Positions 35,301 through 44,836 of a DNA stretch of 64,000 nucleotides are shown here, in pieces. Both the position numbers and the translations under genes were made by a program. A model generated the notes under the pieces. That model did not search any database. It worked only from the letters and a program-made list of their open reading frames with translations, and had not been told where the DNA came from. This DNA is from Carex sylvatica (taxonomy: Eukaryota > Streptophyta > Magnoliopsida > Poales > Cyperaceae). The first letter of the stretch is position 1, and each line of letters begins with the position of its first letter. The stretch is taken from the NCBI GenBank assembly GCA_964058845.1, contig CAXKVR010000078.1, positions 62,001 through 126,000 of the forward strand, given 5' to 3'.

Positions 35301-35496
35301 AAAGGCAATTATCCACAGAAATATGCTTGATAATTTGGGGATCTCCAAGATCAGATCATAAACTCTTAAAAATTCAATTAAAAATAATACAAGATAGAAA
35401 ATTACCACAGAACCAATGGGAACAGTTGGCTTGAAAGGGTAAGGTAAAATTGTCATGACAAACAGAGCAAATGTCGTTCTCAGGCGGTCTCTCCAT
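32312..35496 (-). CDS. RING-DUF1232 membrane E3 ligase, RNF170-like (185 aa, five exons)
   Basis: Exons are 35406-35496, 34917-35116, 33364-33465, 33160-33211 and 32312-32424; all junctions are GT-AG and in phase, and an in-frame stop lies just upstream of the ATG. The N-terminus is a C3HC4 RING: ICSVC (zinc pair 1), ANCSHWFCGQC (Cys-x-His, Cys-x2-Cys), and CRCPICRR. RINGs recruit ubiquitin-loaded E2 enzymes. The C-terminal half is a DUF1232 region with the diagnostic YVLSPVDIIPEGIFGIAGFL followed by DD, flanked by two hydrophobic segments that probably span a membrane. Animal RNF170 with this order is an ER-membrane E3 that degrades IP3 receptors; plants lack that substrate, so the target here is unknown. 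Intron 2 holds two MITEs. Confidence 0.92.
32488..32637. mobile_element. GGTAACAGAAT-family MITE fragment with 11-bp flanking repeat
   Basis: CTAACAGGTGG occurs at 32488-32498 and again at 32627-32637. Between them lie family words (TTTAATATTCATG, GATCGAACGGTCC, AAATTTGAGTTACTTCAG). It lies in intron 4 of the RNF170-like gene, on the exon 5 side. Confidence 0.7.
33976..34381. mobile_element. GAGTGAGGC-family MITE in RNF170-like intron 2
   Basis: It has inner ends GGCTATGGTACTATGCATAG and CTATGCATAGTACCATAGCC, and the arms pair over most of the ~400 bp. Outer tips are degraded (ATTGAGGTTATC at left). Confidence 0.75.
34459..34842. mobile_element. GAGTGAGGC-family MITE, second in RNF170-like intron 2
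   Basis: It has ends GAGTGAGACCATGG and ATAAGCTCACTC with long inverted arms. It lies only 74 bp upstream of the donor of exon 2 (on the plus strand), close to splice signals. Confidence 0.75.
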
Positions 35497-35744
35497 CTCT
35501 TACTCTCTTGTTTCCCCACAAATTTCTCTCTCTGATCCCAGATTTCAGCGATCTGTGAAATCTAAACCATCAAACAAGAACAAATCTTTCCTTCTCTGCC
35601 GCCCCTCCTCTCTCTCTCTCTCGGTTGAGCTCGAGACCAAGCCGCTTGATAGTTTCAGTCGGTTAAAGGTTTTTACAAGGGAAGAATTTTGGTTTTGGTG
35701 CCCCCAATTCCGAGAAACTCCTTTCTCATATCACCTTTTCCACA

Positions 35745-35895
35745 TTGACCTGAGTCAAAAGAAATTTGGAGTTTAGATCTAGACCGTTCGATCTTCATTG
35801 GCGCGAATATTATAGGGTCCAAATTTGATCGAACAGTCCATATCTAACCTCAAATATGCTGTTACCTCTGAAAATATGAACTGGAAACTTTCAAG
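35745..35895. repeat. GGTAACAGAAT-family MITE fragment upstream of RNF170-like gene
   Basis: An inverted pair around GCGCGAATATTATAGGGTCC (GATCTAGACCGTTCGATC versus GATCGAACAGTCCATATC) ends in GCTGTTACCTCTG. It lies about 250 bp upstream of the ATG, in the likely promoter. Confidence 0.55.
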
Positions 35896-37532
35896 GGGAT
35901 GATCAACGGAGATTCCTGGAATTTGAGCCTGGTCTTTATTTTTTTTGCTAATATGGTCACGATTGTCGGTGACAGTTGGCGACTAAACCACGTCTATTCG
36001 TTTAAGTTAACGATTCGAGTATCTTGCAATAACTATTTTTTTTGAGTTTAACAATAATTAAGAGAGATGTTTCCTGGTACAATCGGGGAAATTTGCTTGC
36101 CGACCTTAGTTCTAATAATGTTCTTATAAAACCAAATGAACAATAATGATTTTGCTGGTTTATATAAAACTATTTCGTCTGAAAAATACAAATATTCTAT
36201 ATATTTAAAAAAGTAAACTCTACAATCTACATACATTCTAAAATAAAAATAATAAATATAATATTAAATAAATAGAGTAAAGCTAGCATGCACTATGTCC
36301 ATCAAGAAGGCCCGGTGAGCATAACTCTAAAATCTATCGAATTGATTTCAAATGACAAATTTAAACTATTGAAACTGATCTACTTCATAAGTGATGTGTA
36401 CATACAAAAAATTTAAATTTTCAAATTCATTTATTACTAAGTCAAACAGTAAAAAATAATGAAAAATTAATGCATTAAACTAATTCATAAACTTTTTTTT
36501 TTAATTGCTTAATTTTGTACTAAATGAATTTGAAAACTTCACGTTTACACATATCACTCGTGAATTAGATCGATTTCAACAATTTGAATTTCTCATTTCA
36601 AACCAATGCAATAGATGTTAAAATTATACTCACCGAAACCTTCTTACTGCTAACTTTACTCTGAATAATAAATAATAAACTATTGAAAGGAGAAATGACT
36701 GTTGCGAAGTGCTTTCCCCACATTGATGTGGTGGTTTTTGACAAAGCAATAGACGTTGAATAAATATAAAATGACAGAATAAAAATACAAACAACTCCTA
36801 TGGCAACAGTTGAATAAATATAAAATGACAGAATAAAAATACATCTCGATCGGGTTTGGTCATACACTATGTTGCATGAATACGGATACGGGTATCGTGT
36901 TGGATACGACACAGGTACGGCATAATGAGGCATTTTTCAAAAATCAAGGATACAATACGCCTATTATATATATATATATATTTTATTATATTAATTATAT
37001 TACTAATTCAAAACATGTATTATAAAAAATTCTGAATATGACAACAGATATGTATCGGACACGAGTACGATGAGTTTCTAGAAGTATCAGAATAACATAG
37101 GTCATACATGTTCTGGTATATGCCGGGTTTGGGAAATGAAACACGGAACAAAAGAAAAAAGAAACCGGAAAGAAATACAAACAGAAGGATAAAAAAAAGC
37201 TAAATGGAAAATTACTAAACTAAGAGCTGTATACAAGTACAAAAGAAAACATGAACACATAAAAATATTATTATTCTCTGTTTAAGACCGATGGGGACTA
37301 AAAAACAAGTATTTATACAGTAAAACAAAGATATAAGCTAATAACAACTATGATTTGCTATAAATTCATCTGGATTAAAAGTAGTACACTTACCTCTTTT
37401 TAACCTGAGTCAAATTATAGGTACTACTGAACAATTTTGTTTTAAGAAAAAAGGGGGAACTTTTGATCTCCCATGGCATAAGAGATAATATTCTTCTTTA
37501 CCGGCGGGATATACTGGTCTGCGTGAAAACCC
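35896..37532. other. Intergenic region with a short tandem duplication
   Basis: A segment of about 40 bp with TTGAATAAATATAAAATGAC occurs at about 36,756-36,795 and again at 36,809-36,848. Around 36,880-37,080 are degenerate GGATACG words like the subterminal repeats of hAT elements. No gene is supported. Confidence 0.45.
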
Positions 37533-38579
37533 GTCCCGAAATTTTTATTAATACTCAAAAAAAAATATCAAATTACTCTGTCTAATTTTGAGCAGAAATT
37601 CGAAAAATGTCCTGTCCGGTTATTTATTAACCGGACTGATTGATTTTGTCCGGTTAATAACTAACCGGGCAGAGCCTAACCCATTTTAATAATTTTGTCC
37701 GGTTAATAATTAACCGGACACAATGTATCCAACTTCTTCTTCTTTTTTTTACAAAACAGAAATTTTTAAAAAAAATTATTTTTATATTGAAATATTAGAA
37801 ATGTTGAATATATTTCTTTGAAAATAGAAGGAATACAATATAATTTAATTTATTAAAAAGACTGCAACAAATAACCCGGATCAACATTTTTCAGATCGAA
37901 TTTTTCGCTACTGTAAGAAAAATTAATATATTTCTTTATGTTTTATTGGAAAAAAAATAAAAATAAATATGCTTTGAATGTGAGTTATTAATTGCGGTTC
38001 AAAAGCCACTTCTAGGTAAAACATAAAATATTGTGATCCTTCTAGTACATTTAATTTTTAAAAAGTTGTATCTATTTTCAAAATTCTTTTTGAATAATAA
38101 TCATTAAATAACTTAAAGTTTATGTTTTTTTTCAAAAATAGATACGACTTTTTAGAAATTAAATGTACTAGAAGGATCACAATATTTTCTGTTTTACCTA
38201 GAAGTGGCTTTTGAACTGCAATTAATAACTCAGAATCCAAGCATTTTTATTTTTTTTCCAATAACACATAAAGAAATATATTAATTTTTCTTACAGTAGC
38301 GAAAAATTCGATCTGAAAAATGTTGATCCGGGTTATTTGTTGCAGTATTTCTAATAAATTAAATTATATTGTATTCCTTCTCTTTTCAAAGAAATATATT
38401 CAACATTTCTAATATTTCAATATAAAAAAAATTATAAAAATTTCTGTTTTGTAAAAAAAAAAAAAATTGGATACATTGTGTCCGGTTAATTATTAATCGG
38501 ACAAAATTATTGAAATGGGTTAGGCCCGATCCGATTAGTTATTAACAGGACAAAATCAATCAGTCCGGTTAATAAATAA
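37533..38579. mobile_element. Fold-back element (MULE-related) with ~450-bp arms
   Basis: Two long arms (about 37620-38086 and 38131-38579) are inverted copies with a loop of about 45 bp. Paired words include CCGGACTGATTGATTTTGTC and its inverse, and GATCCTTCTAGTACATTTAA and its inverse. The left end (37533 onward) has ATTTTTATTAATACTC, like the TIR tip of the large MULE; the right tip is missing where a further MITE begins. There is no coding capacity. Confidence 0.85.
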
Positions 38580-38582
38580 TTA

Positions 38583-38868
38583 TTTTCTACATTTTTAAAT
38601 TCCAAATTGTCGATTCAAACCGTTAGATGTGATATCTACAATAAAATTTGCTAGGAGACTAAATTTTACATTTTTTGAAATTTTTTTACTATTTATTAAA
38701 ATAGGTACAAAACTAGTCAAATTCACATCATTGAATTTTGTACCCATCTTAATAAATAGTAAAACAATTCCAAAAAATGTAAAATTTTGTCTCCAAGCAC
38801 ATTTTATTGTAGAGATCACATCTAACGGTTTGGATCAACGATTTGGACTTTAAAAATGTAGACAATAG
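38583..38868. mobile_element. Palindromic MITE abutting the fold-back element
   Basis: It runs from TTTTCTACATTTTTAAATTC to its inverse near ...AAAAATGTAGACAAT. The arms pair almost along their full length, which is why both strands have near-identical short open frames; those frames are not genes. Confidence 0.8.
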
Positions 38869-38949
38869 TTATAACTCAAAAATTATTGTAATGACTTGAT
38901 CCCTCCTCAAAAATTATTGTAACTTGATCCCTTCTCTATATTATATATA

Positions 38950-39323
38950 GAAAGTGATGCTATAGTATTATGCATATAGCGCATATTGATTCATACTACA
39001 GATAAATACTTGCATTTTTAAAGTCCAAACAGTCGCCGTTCAACATGATACATATGAAAATGTACTTGTACATTGAAATTTACATTTTTTTTAGTTTTTT
39101 AGTTTTTTTTAGATAGGTAAAAAATCACTTAATATAAAGATGATCATTAATAGTAGTGATTTTCTACCTTTATAAAAAAAATGTAAAAAAAAATGTTAAA
39201 TTTAGTTTTTATGTACATTTTTATATGGAAATCATGTTGAACAGTTCAGAGCGACCGTTTGAACTTTAAAAGCGAAGATATTAATCTATAGTACGGACCA
39301 ATCTGCGCTATGTAACCTCACTC
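38950..39323. mobile_element. GAGTGAGGC-family MITE
   Basis: Ends AAGTGATGCTATAG and CTATGTAACCTCACTC, with a core of inverted arms. CTATATTATATATAG occurs on both sides, longer than a normal target duplication, so the insertion was probably into a TA-rich repeat. Confidence 0.7.
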
Positions 39324-39740
39324 TATATTATATATAGGTTTATATTGTAATTCCCTGTAGGTTTTTGCAAGGCACAGGATAACTTTGGTTACTACTAAAT
39401 TATAAGATATTTTTTCTTAAACCCTTCTTTTATTCCTGGTTTGGTATCAGACCTTAGATAAGGAAAGAACATCATCTTCTGGTTATAGAAATAAAATTAG
39501 AAAAATGGAACTATATCTATAAGCACAAGATATATTTGATATTTTCCAGATGGGCATATGAACTTCTTCGAGTAACATTACAGAGTAGATATAAGTTTTA
39601 TTTTTTCTTATGAAATATTATGAAAAGACGAATTAAATGTATGTGCAAAAATACTCCAAAGGATACAGAAGATAAAAACATAATGTTTAACAAACTAGAA
39701 TATTATAAAAGACTATGGTCTCATATATTAAAACGTACAC

Positions 39741-41855
39741 CTGGCTGATATCAGCACCGACTGAGACACCTTCAGCTAAAACCCTTGCCAGATCTGACAC
39801 GTCACCAAACCCTAGATTCACACCTTGACCTGCTAGAGGGTGGACAGTATGAGCAGCATCACCCACTAGAACTACGTTTTTTACAGCATAGCTATTTGCA
39901 TGTTTCAGCCCCAGAGGAAATGCCATTATATTTGACACCACCTCCAAAACCCTAGGCGGCACCTCAAATTTCTCTTTTGTGGACATCGCTGTACCAGCAA
40001 CAGAGTCGAGTAAATTACTCAAGCTGTTCGACTCAGGGTGCGGCCCATAGCCATTATTCAATGCATGGTTCACAGAGTTTACAAATTTATCTTTGTCCAT
40101 GGATTTATGCTGTGTAGCTTGGTCTGGAGACATGATCCACACAATATTACTGTAGTTGTCACCAATTGGGAGAAGCGCAATGGGGTCCGCGGGGAGAAAC
40201 CTTTGCAATGCAAGATTGCGAATCTTATCAGTAAAATTTAATAAGCATTGAGTTTCATCGGTTAATTACTTGATATGAAATAAATCTGCAAAATTTTCAA
40301 CTAAGACCCCCAAAATTTTCTTAATATTTGCACATAAAATCCAATATCAAACTTAAGTGAATTGCTATATAACTGAAACAGGCATTAGGGTTGACCGCAA
40401 ATATGAGACATGCAAGGTTGCATTTGTAAATATTAAAAAATATTGAATTGCAAAATGGTTATGATTACGTATGCGAGAAAATATTGTTACCAACATTTAA
40501 CTAATACCATGTCTTACAGAGAATCTAACTTTCAACTCAATAAAATCTAATTCCCTTTTGTATTCTGTGAATGCCTCTTTCTATAAGCTCTTGAGTTTTA
40601 TTGATGAATCAACATTTTGCCTCTTTATTTAGTTTTTATGAAGCGTGGACAATACATTTAACCTTTGCCATGCACAGTTATTTTGTGAAGAGTGTTCAAC
40701 TGTGCAAATTATGGCACTCTGGGGGTAATTTCAGCCAGTAGTTTTTATACCATCCGCTTCTCTGACACGCGAGTTTGACCCGTCAGCCCCCACCTGAAAT
40801 TAAATATACGATGGATAGGTTAGGTGGAACTATTTTCATACACATCCCTTGGAAATTTACTAATAGTAGGTACGCTGATCCAAGATTGATTGATTTCGTT
40901 TGGGATAGCACTTTTAAGGACAACTAATATTGTTTTGCATTTAGTTTTGTTTATTTGTTCATTTATTCATCAAATTATTTGTCAACAAAGGAAGAAACAG
41001 TAAGAGAAAGCATATCGTTCAAGGAAGAAACAAACGAACATACCACCAATTTTGCATGTAGAGTTTCTCCATCAGTCAAATTTAACTTTGCAAATTTACC
41101 GTGGTTTACTTCTGACGGTAGAGTCAGTGATGCCAATCTAGTGGGGTATATCATATTCTCAAAGCCTTCCTTCTTCTAATGCAAATAAATAGAAAGCAGT
41201 AATAATAATTAAAATTAGATAAATTAAATCTCCAGTGCACTTCTTAAATAATTTTTAATTCTACAAACAAGCAAGATTGTATTTACATGGCATTAGAAGA
41301 CCTGACGAATATGGTAAATACTGTACAGTATTGTTCACCTCAAAAGCTTGAATAACCTCCGATTTAGCAAAAATTGCATAAATTCAACCTCAGATGGGGA
41401 AACAAACCTCACAGTAAAAAAGTAGAAAAAGCAATGATAGAAAAAAAAAAATTAAGGGAAAGAAATGGTTAAGACCTGTAAAGATAAAAGAAGAGAGTTG
41501 CAAAGCACTTTGTTCTCCACAACACACCTAAATCCGCATTGATATAAAAAAAAAATTGAGCACTTTCAGAAATCCAGAATTAATAGAATGCAAGAATTGA
41601 CAATTCTGGATTTATGAAAAAAGAGAAGTTTGTAAATTACCCAAGGTATTCTTTTCCCACATCTCTAGCATTATATCTAGTGAACCCCAAACCAGTATAA
41701 TCCCACACCTGAAATATCAGTGTAGTTAAAATAATAAATACAATTATGTAGGCAAATAATGTGAGGGTAATTGCGTAATTTTTACAGAAGTATTAACCTG
41801 CATTTGGTCAAAGAAAGCATGCCTCTGTGTAGAACATGCTCCCATGCACCAATCT
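39741..41855 (-). pseudogene. COQ6: COQ6 (ubiquinone flavin monooxygenase) partial pseudogene
   Basis: Six exons on the minus strand line up with the middle and C-terminal part of COQ6, the mitochondrial FAD monooxygenase of ubiquinone ring hydroxylation: 41798-41855, 41641-41708 (VWDYTGLGFTRYNA), 41476-41527 (CVVENKVL), 41044-41175 (MIYPTRLASL), 40663-40793 (VGADGSNSRVRE), 39741-40200 (VVLVGDAAHTVHPLAGQGVN, the FAD-binding GD motif). Splice sites and phases are preserved. Lesions: a missing base in the first visible exon (between LVHGSMF-like and FFDQMQ frames, i.e. GTTCTACACAGAGG), and TGA at 40731-40733 where the family has Trp (TTG-W-N). The N-terminal Rossmann exons and the last exons were not found. 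It is probably a decayed duplicate. Confidence 0.8.
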
Positions 41856-41936
41856 CTGTTCAAGAATAAAATAATGTTCTTCAAATGAATAGAGTGATTA
41901 GAGGTTACTAATACAACTTTCAAAAATGTAAAAAGT

Positions 41937-42275
41937 CCTTTTCAGATGAGTAAGGTATTAAGCCAGCGGTACCATACCAGCTGGAACTGGTACAGACTGG
42001 TACTGAAGAACAGACAGGCTTGGACCGGATTGGCTCGGATTCTGATCTGACGGTCCAGATTGAAATTTAAAAATATATTTTCAGATGAGTAAGGTATTAA
42101 GCCAGCGGTACAATACCAGCTGGAACTGGTACTTTATAAAACAGAATTAAAGTGATACTTTATAATGTTCATGTGTGACTTGACTGATCCACTGTCTAGT
42201 TTTGCTAAACCAGTCTGTACCAGTTCCAGCTGGTATGGTACCGCTGGCTTAATACCTTACTCATCTGAAAAGGAA
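41937..42275. repeat. Inverted repeat with 65-bp arms and an internal third copy
   Basis: The arm at 41,937-42,001 (CCTTTTCAGATGAGTAAGGT onward) is the inverse of 42,211-42,275, and most of it occurs a third time in direct orientation at 42,079-42,134. The shared inner motif is CCAGCTGGAACTGGTAC. It is probably a nested MITE arrangement. Confidence 0.75.
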
Positions 42276-42410
42276 TTTTTAAATTTCAATCCGGACCAGA
42301 ATCCAAGCCTGTAATGCATGGGCCGTTTTAAGATTCGTGCTAGTATATAACGAACGGACCGGTTTCGAACTCACAAATTATATGTTACCTCGGGTGATTT
42401 GAATTCATGA
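42276..42410. repeat. GGTAACAGAAT-family MITE fragment
   Basis: It contains AAGCCTGTAATGCATGGGCC and TATATGTTACCTCGGGTGAT, matching the copy at 61.64-61.82 kb. It directly adjoins the inverted repeat at 41.9-42.3 kb. Confidence 0.55.
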
Positions 42411-42613
42411 GATTCACTGTTTGACTTTTATATTTGTCCAAAGAACCATTGTTAAGTTTGTGTGTAATCTATGTACCAGCTGGCTTCTACCTGCACCTGT
42501 TACCTTTGCTGAGCGATAGACTACCGAATGAAAATCGGGTCTTGAATTGGTAGTCCAAGTAAAATAGACAAGTGGAGAATTAGAAATTGGAATGGACCTG
42601 TCATTATGAGACC

Positions 42614-42977
42614 AAGTGAGGCTATGGCACTATGTATAGTGCAAATTGGTCCGTACTACGGATCATTATTTTTATTTTCAAAATTAAAATAGTCGATCTG
42701 AAATGTTCAATATAATTTTCATATGAAAATTTCATATGTACTTGTTTTACTATTTTTTTAGATATGTTAAAATTCACTAGTTTTTAGATCAATGATTTTC
42801 GACCTATCTAAAAAAGTAGTAAAAAAATTCTAGAAAATGTAAAATATAGTCTGCAAGTACATTTTCATATGGAGATCAAGATGAACGGTTCAGATTGATT
42901 GCTTGGACTTTGAAAATGCAGATATTGATCCATGGTATGGACCAATATGCGCTATGCATAGTACCGTGGCCTCACTC
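42614..42977. mobile_element. GAGTGAGGC-family MITE
   Basis: Ends AAGTGAGGCTATGGCACTAT and ATAGTACCGTGGCCTCACTC, with long pairing arms. No convincing target duplication is visible. Confidence 0.75.
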
Positions 42978-43035
42978 ATCTGTCAATGTTTGCTAAGAGA
43001 CAGGAATATAATCTAATTACCTTCCTTTTTTTTTG

Positions 43036-43527
43036 AACCGACATTTTCTTAAACTTGACATTTCTGACTTATAATCAGGCGATTGTGGGTTCGAGTCCCA
43101 CCGGGCGTGTTCGCCTTTTCTGTTTATTTGAAGTTTGTTCTATTTCTTTTTAATTAATTCTTCACCTACTCAAATAGATGTCTAACTAAAATTTCCTTCC
43201 GCAAATTAAGCAGCCATGAGATGTTAAAAAGCTGAAGATAAATTGGAGGCGACAATTATGATGCATGGATATAACAGATCACGTATTGCAAATTTGCAAT
43301 TATAGAAAAGGAAACTGGGAGCTGGAGAAGAATCTCTGCTAGTTATACATTTAGTTTAAAATTTTGAAGAAAAGGATAATTTTTTAATGATTTTGTTCAG
43401 GAAAACCATTTTCTCAGTTGATCAAGAGACTATATATATTTTTTATATTGGAATAGTCATTTTGTTAGTTAGGATTAGTCACTCAATTATATAATCTTCA
43501 TATATCAAGTTTAAGAAAATGTCGGTT
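43036..43527. repeat. 492-bp element with 23-bp inverted ends and a tRNA-like 3' half
   Basis: 43036-43058 (AACCGACATTTTCTTAAACT plus TGA) is the exact inverse of 43505-43527. Directly inside the left end (43,061-43,108) is a segment like a tRNA 3' half: a CTGA/TCAG stem around CTTATAA, then TGGGTTCGAGTCCCA as T-arm and CCGGGCG as acceptor side. The 5' tRNA half is missing, so this is not a functional tRNA gene. Confidence 0.5.
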
Positions 43528-44836
43528 GTAAATTAATTAATATCAATGAAAATCATATATATGTATCACAGTTGTCTAAAATACTTGCAGGAGGCTATAT
43601 ATATATATATATATATATATAGTAGAAAGTCATCAGTAGTTATGTTTATGATTAAGAGGGATTTTATCCTCTATTAAAAAAATATTTTAAAAAAAATATT
43701 GCTCATATCAAATGGGGATCGATTTCATTTTTAATAGTGAAAAATATCCTCTATTAAAGCCATCACTTTCTGCTTTCTGCTTTCAATAGTAAAAAATATT
43801 CTTGAGAAAAGGTCATGGAGTAAGCTATCATGCCTTAAAAGGTAAATCCCAATTGACATATTGAACTTTTCATTTTTATTAGTTCAAAAACTAAATCAAT
43901 GATTTAAAATAATTGTTTGGTTCCCACTTGTTAAGGCAGCCCTATAAGGTATGTAAAGGAACTCATTACAATTCATGAGAAAATAGTCAAAATACTGTGA
44001 ATAAAAAACAAAGATTGGATCAAATTCCTACGAAAATAAAATTTATATATCGACGGTCAATGTGTACACAGGATTCAGGAACTTTCAAATTTCCTCTTTT
44101 ACATAACAAAAATATTTTGTCCTAAAGTTTTTAAATTGAGCTTTTAATTAACTAAAATTTTCTATTGTATACAGTAATATTTTTCCCAACTATTTTAGAT
44201 TCTCCAAACCAAATCACAAAGTAAACATGCAATATTTAAGTTGCTAAGTACAGTTAATATATATTGACTCAGATTCATTGAGGCAACGATGTATACCAAG
44301 CACGCTTAATTAATTGCGAAGTTCCGATGGGATTCAGTGCTTTAATTAGTATTGGTATGATCGCATCCAGCACTATGATTCTTTGATTGGCTGTATGAAC
44401 ATTAAATAAATAAAAATTAAAAATTAACACCCGTAATTGTATTTATGAAGATATGCATGAATTATTACGGAACAAAAATTAATTAATTTGCATGTTTTTT
44501 TCAAGATTCTCCGGATAACTTGACTTTTTCTTCTTCTGGTGTTGTCAATTCAAAAAAGCCTTTATGGTCTGGTCAGCCAAACTTGTGCTGTACGCTTGAT
44601 TGTGATTTGTGAGAGTTATTAAAGAAAGTGTGGAAACTTGTAGTGTGCATTAATTTCTACACGTAAACATTAAACTCTAGACACGGTTTTCTAATTACCA
44701 ATTCGAGGAAAGTCCAATCTACTACTTTCCTCTGATCTTTCATCCGATGCACAGTGGATCAATTATTGAATCAATTAAATATGACTATGCATATGTTTTA
44801 TAAAGAGTTGTTCATAGAAACTACTAGTAACACATT
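43528..44836. other. Intergenic region upstream of WAK-like gene 1
   Basis: It contains a (TA)n run at about 43,597-43,622. The last ~350 bp (for example CTTGATTGTGATTTGTGAGA and GTAGTGTGCATTAATTTCTA) is shared with the region upstream of WAK-like gene 2 (about 49,880-50,110), so the tandem duplication included the promoter. Confidence 0.55.

Noticed and set aside
38595..38853. Two near-identical 74-aa proteins on opposite strands
   Set aside because: They arise from a palindromic MITE; both strands spell the same arm.
43061..43108. Functional tRNA gene
   Set aside because: Only the anticodon-T-arm half is present; no D-arm and no matching 5' acceptor strand.
43597..43622. Regulatory element
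   Set aside because: A plain (TA)n microsatellite; likewise 63,270-63,292.
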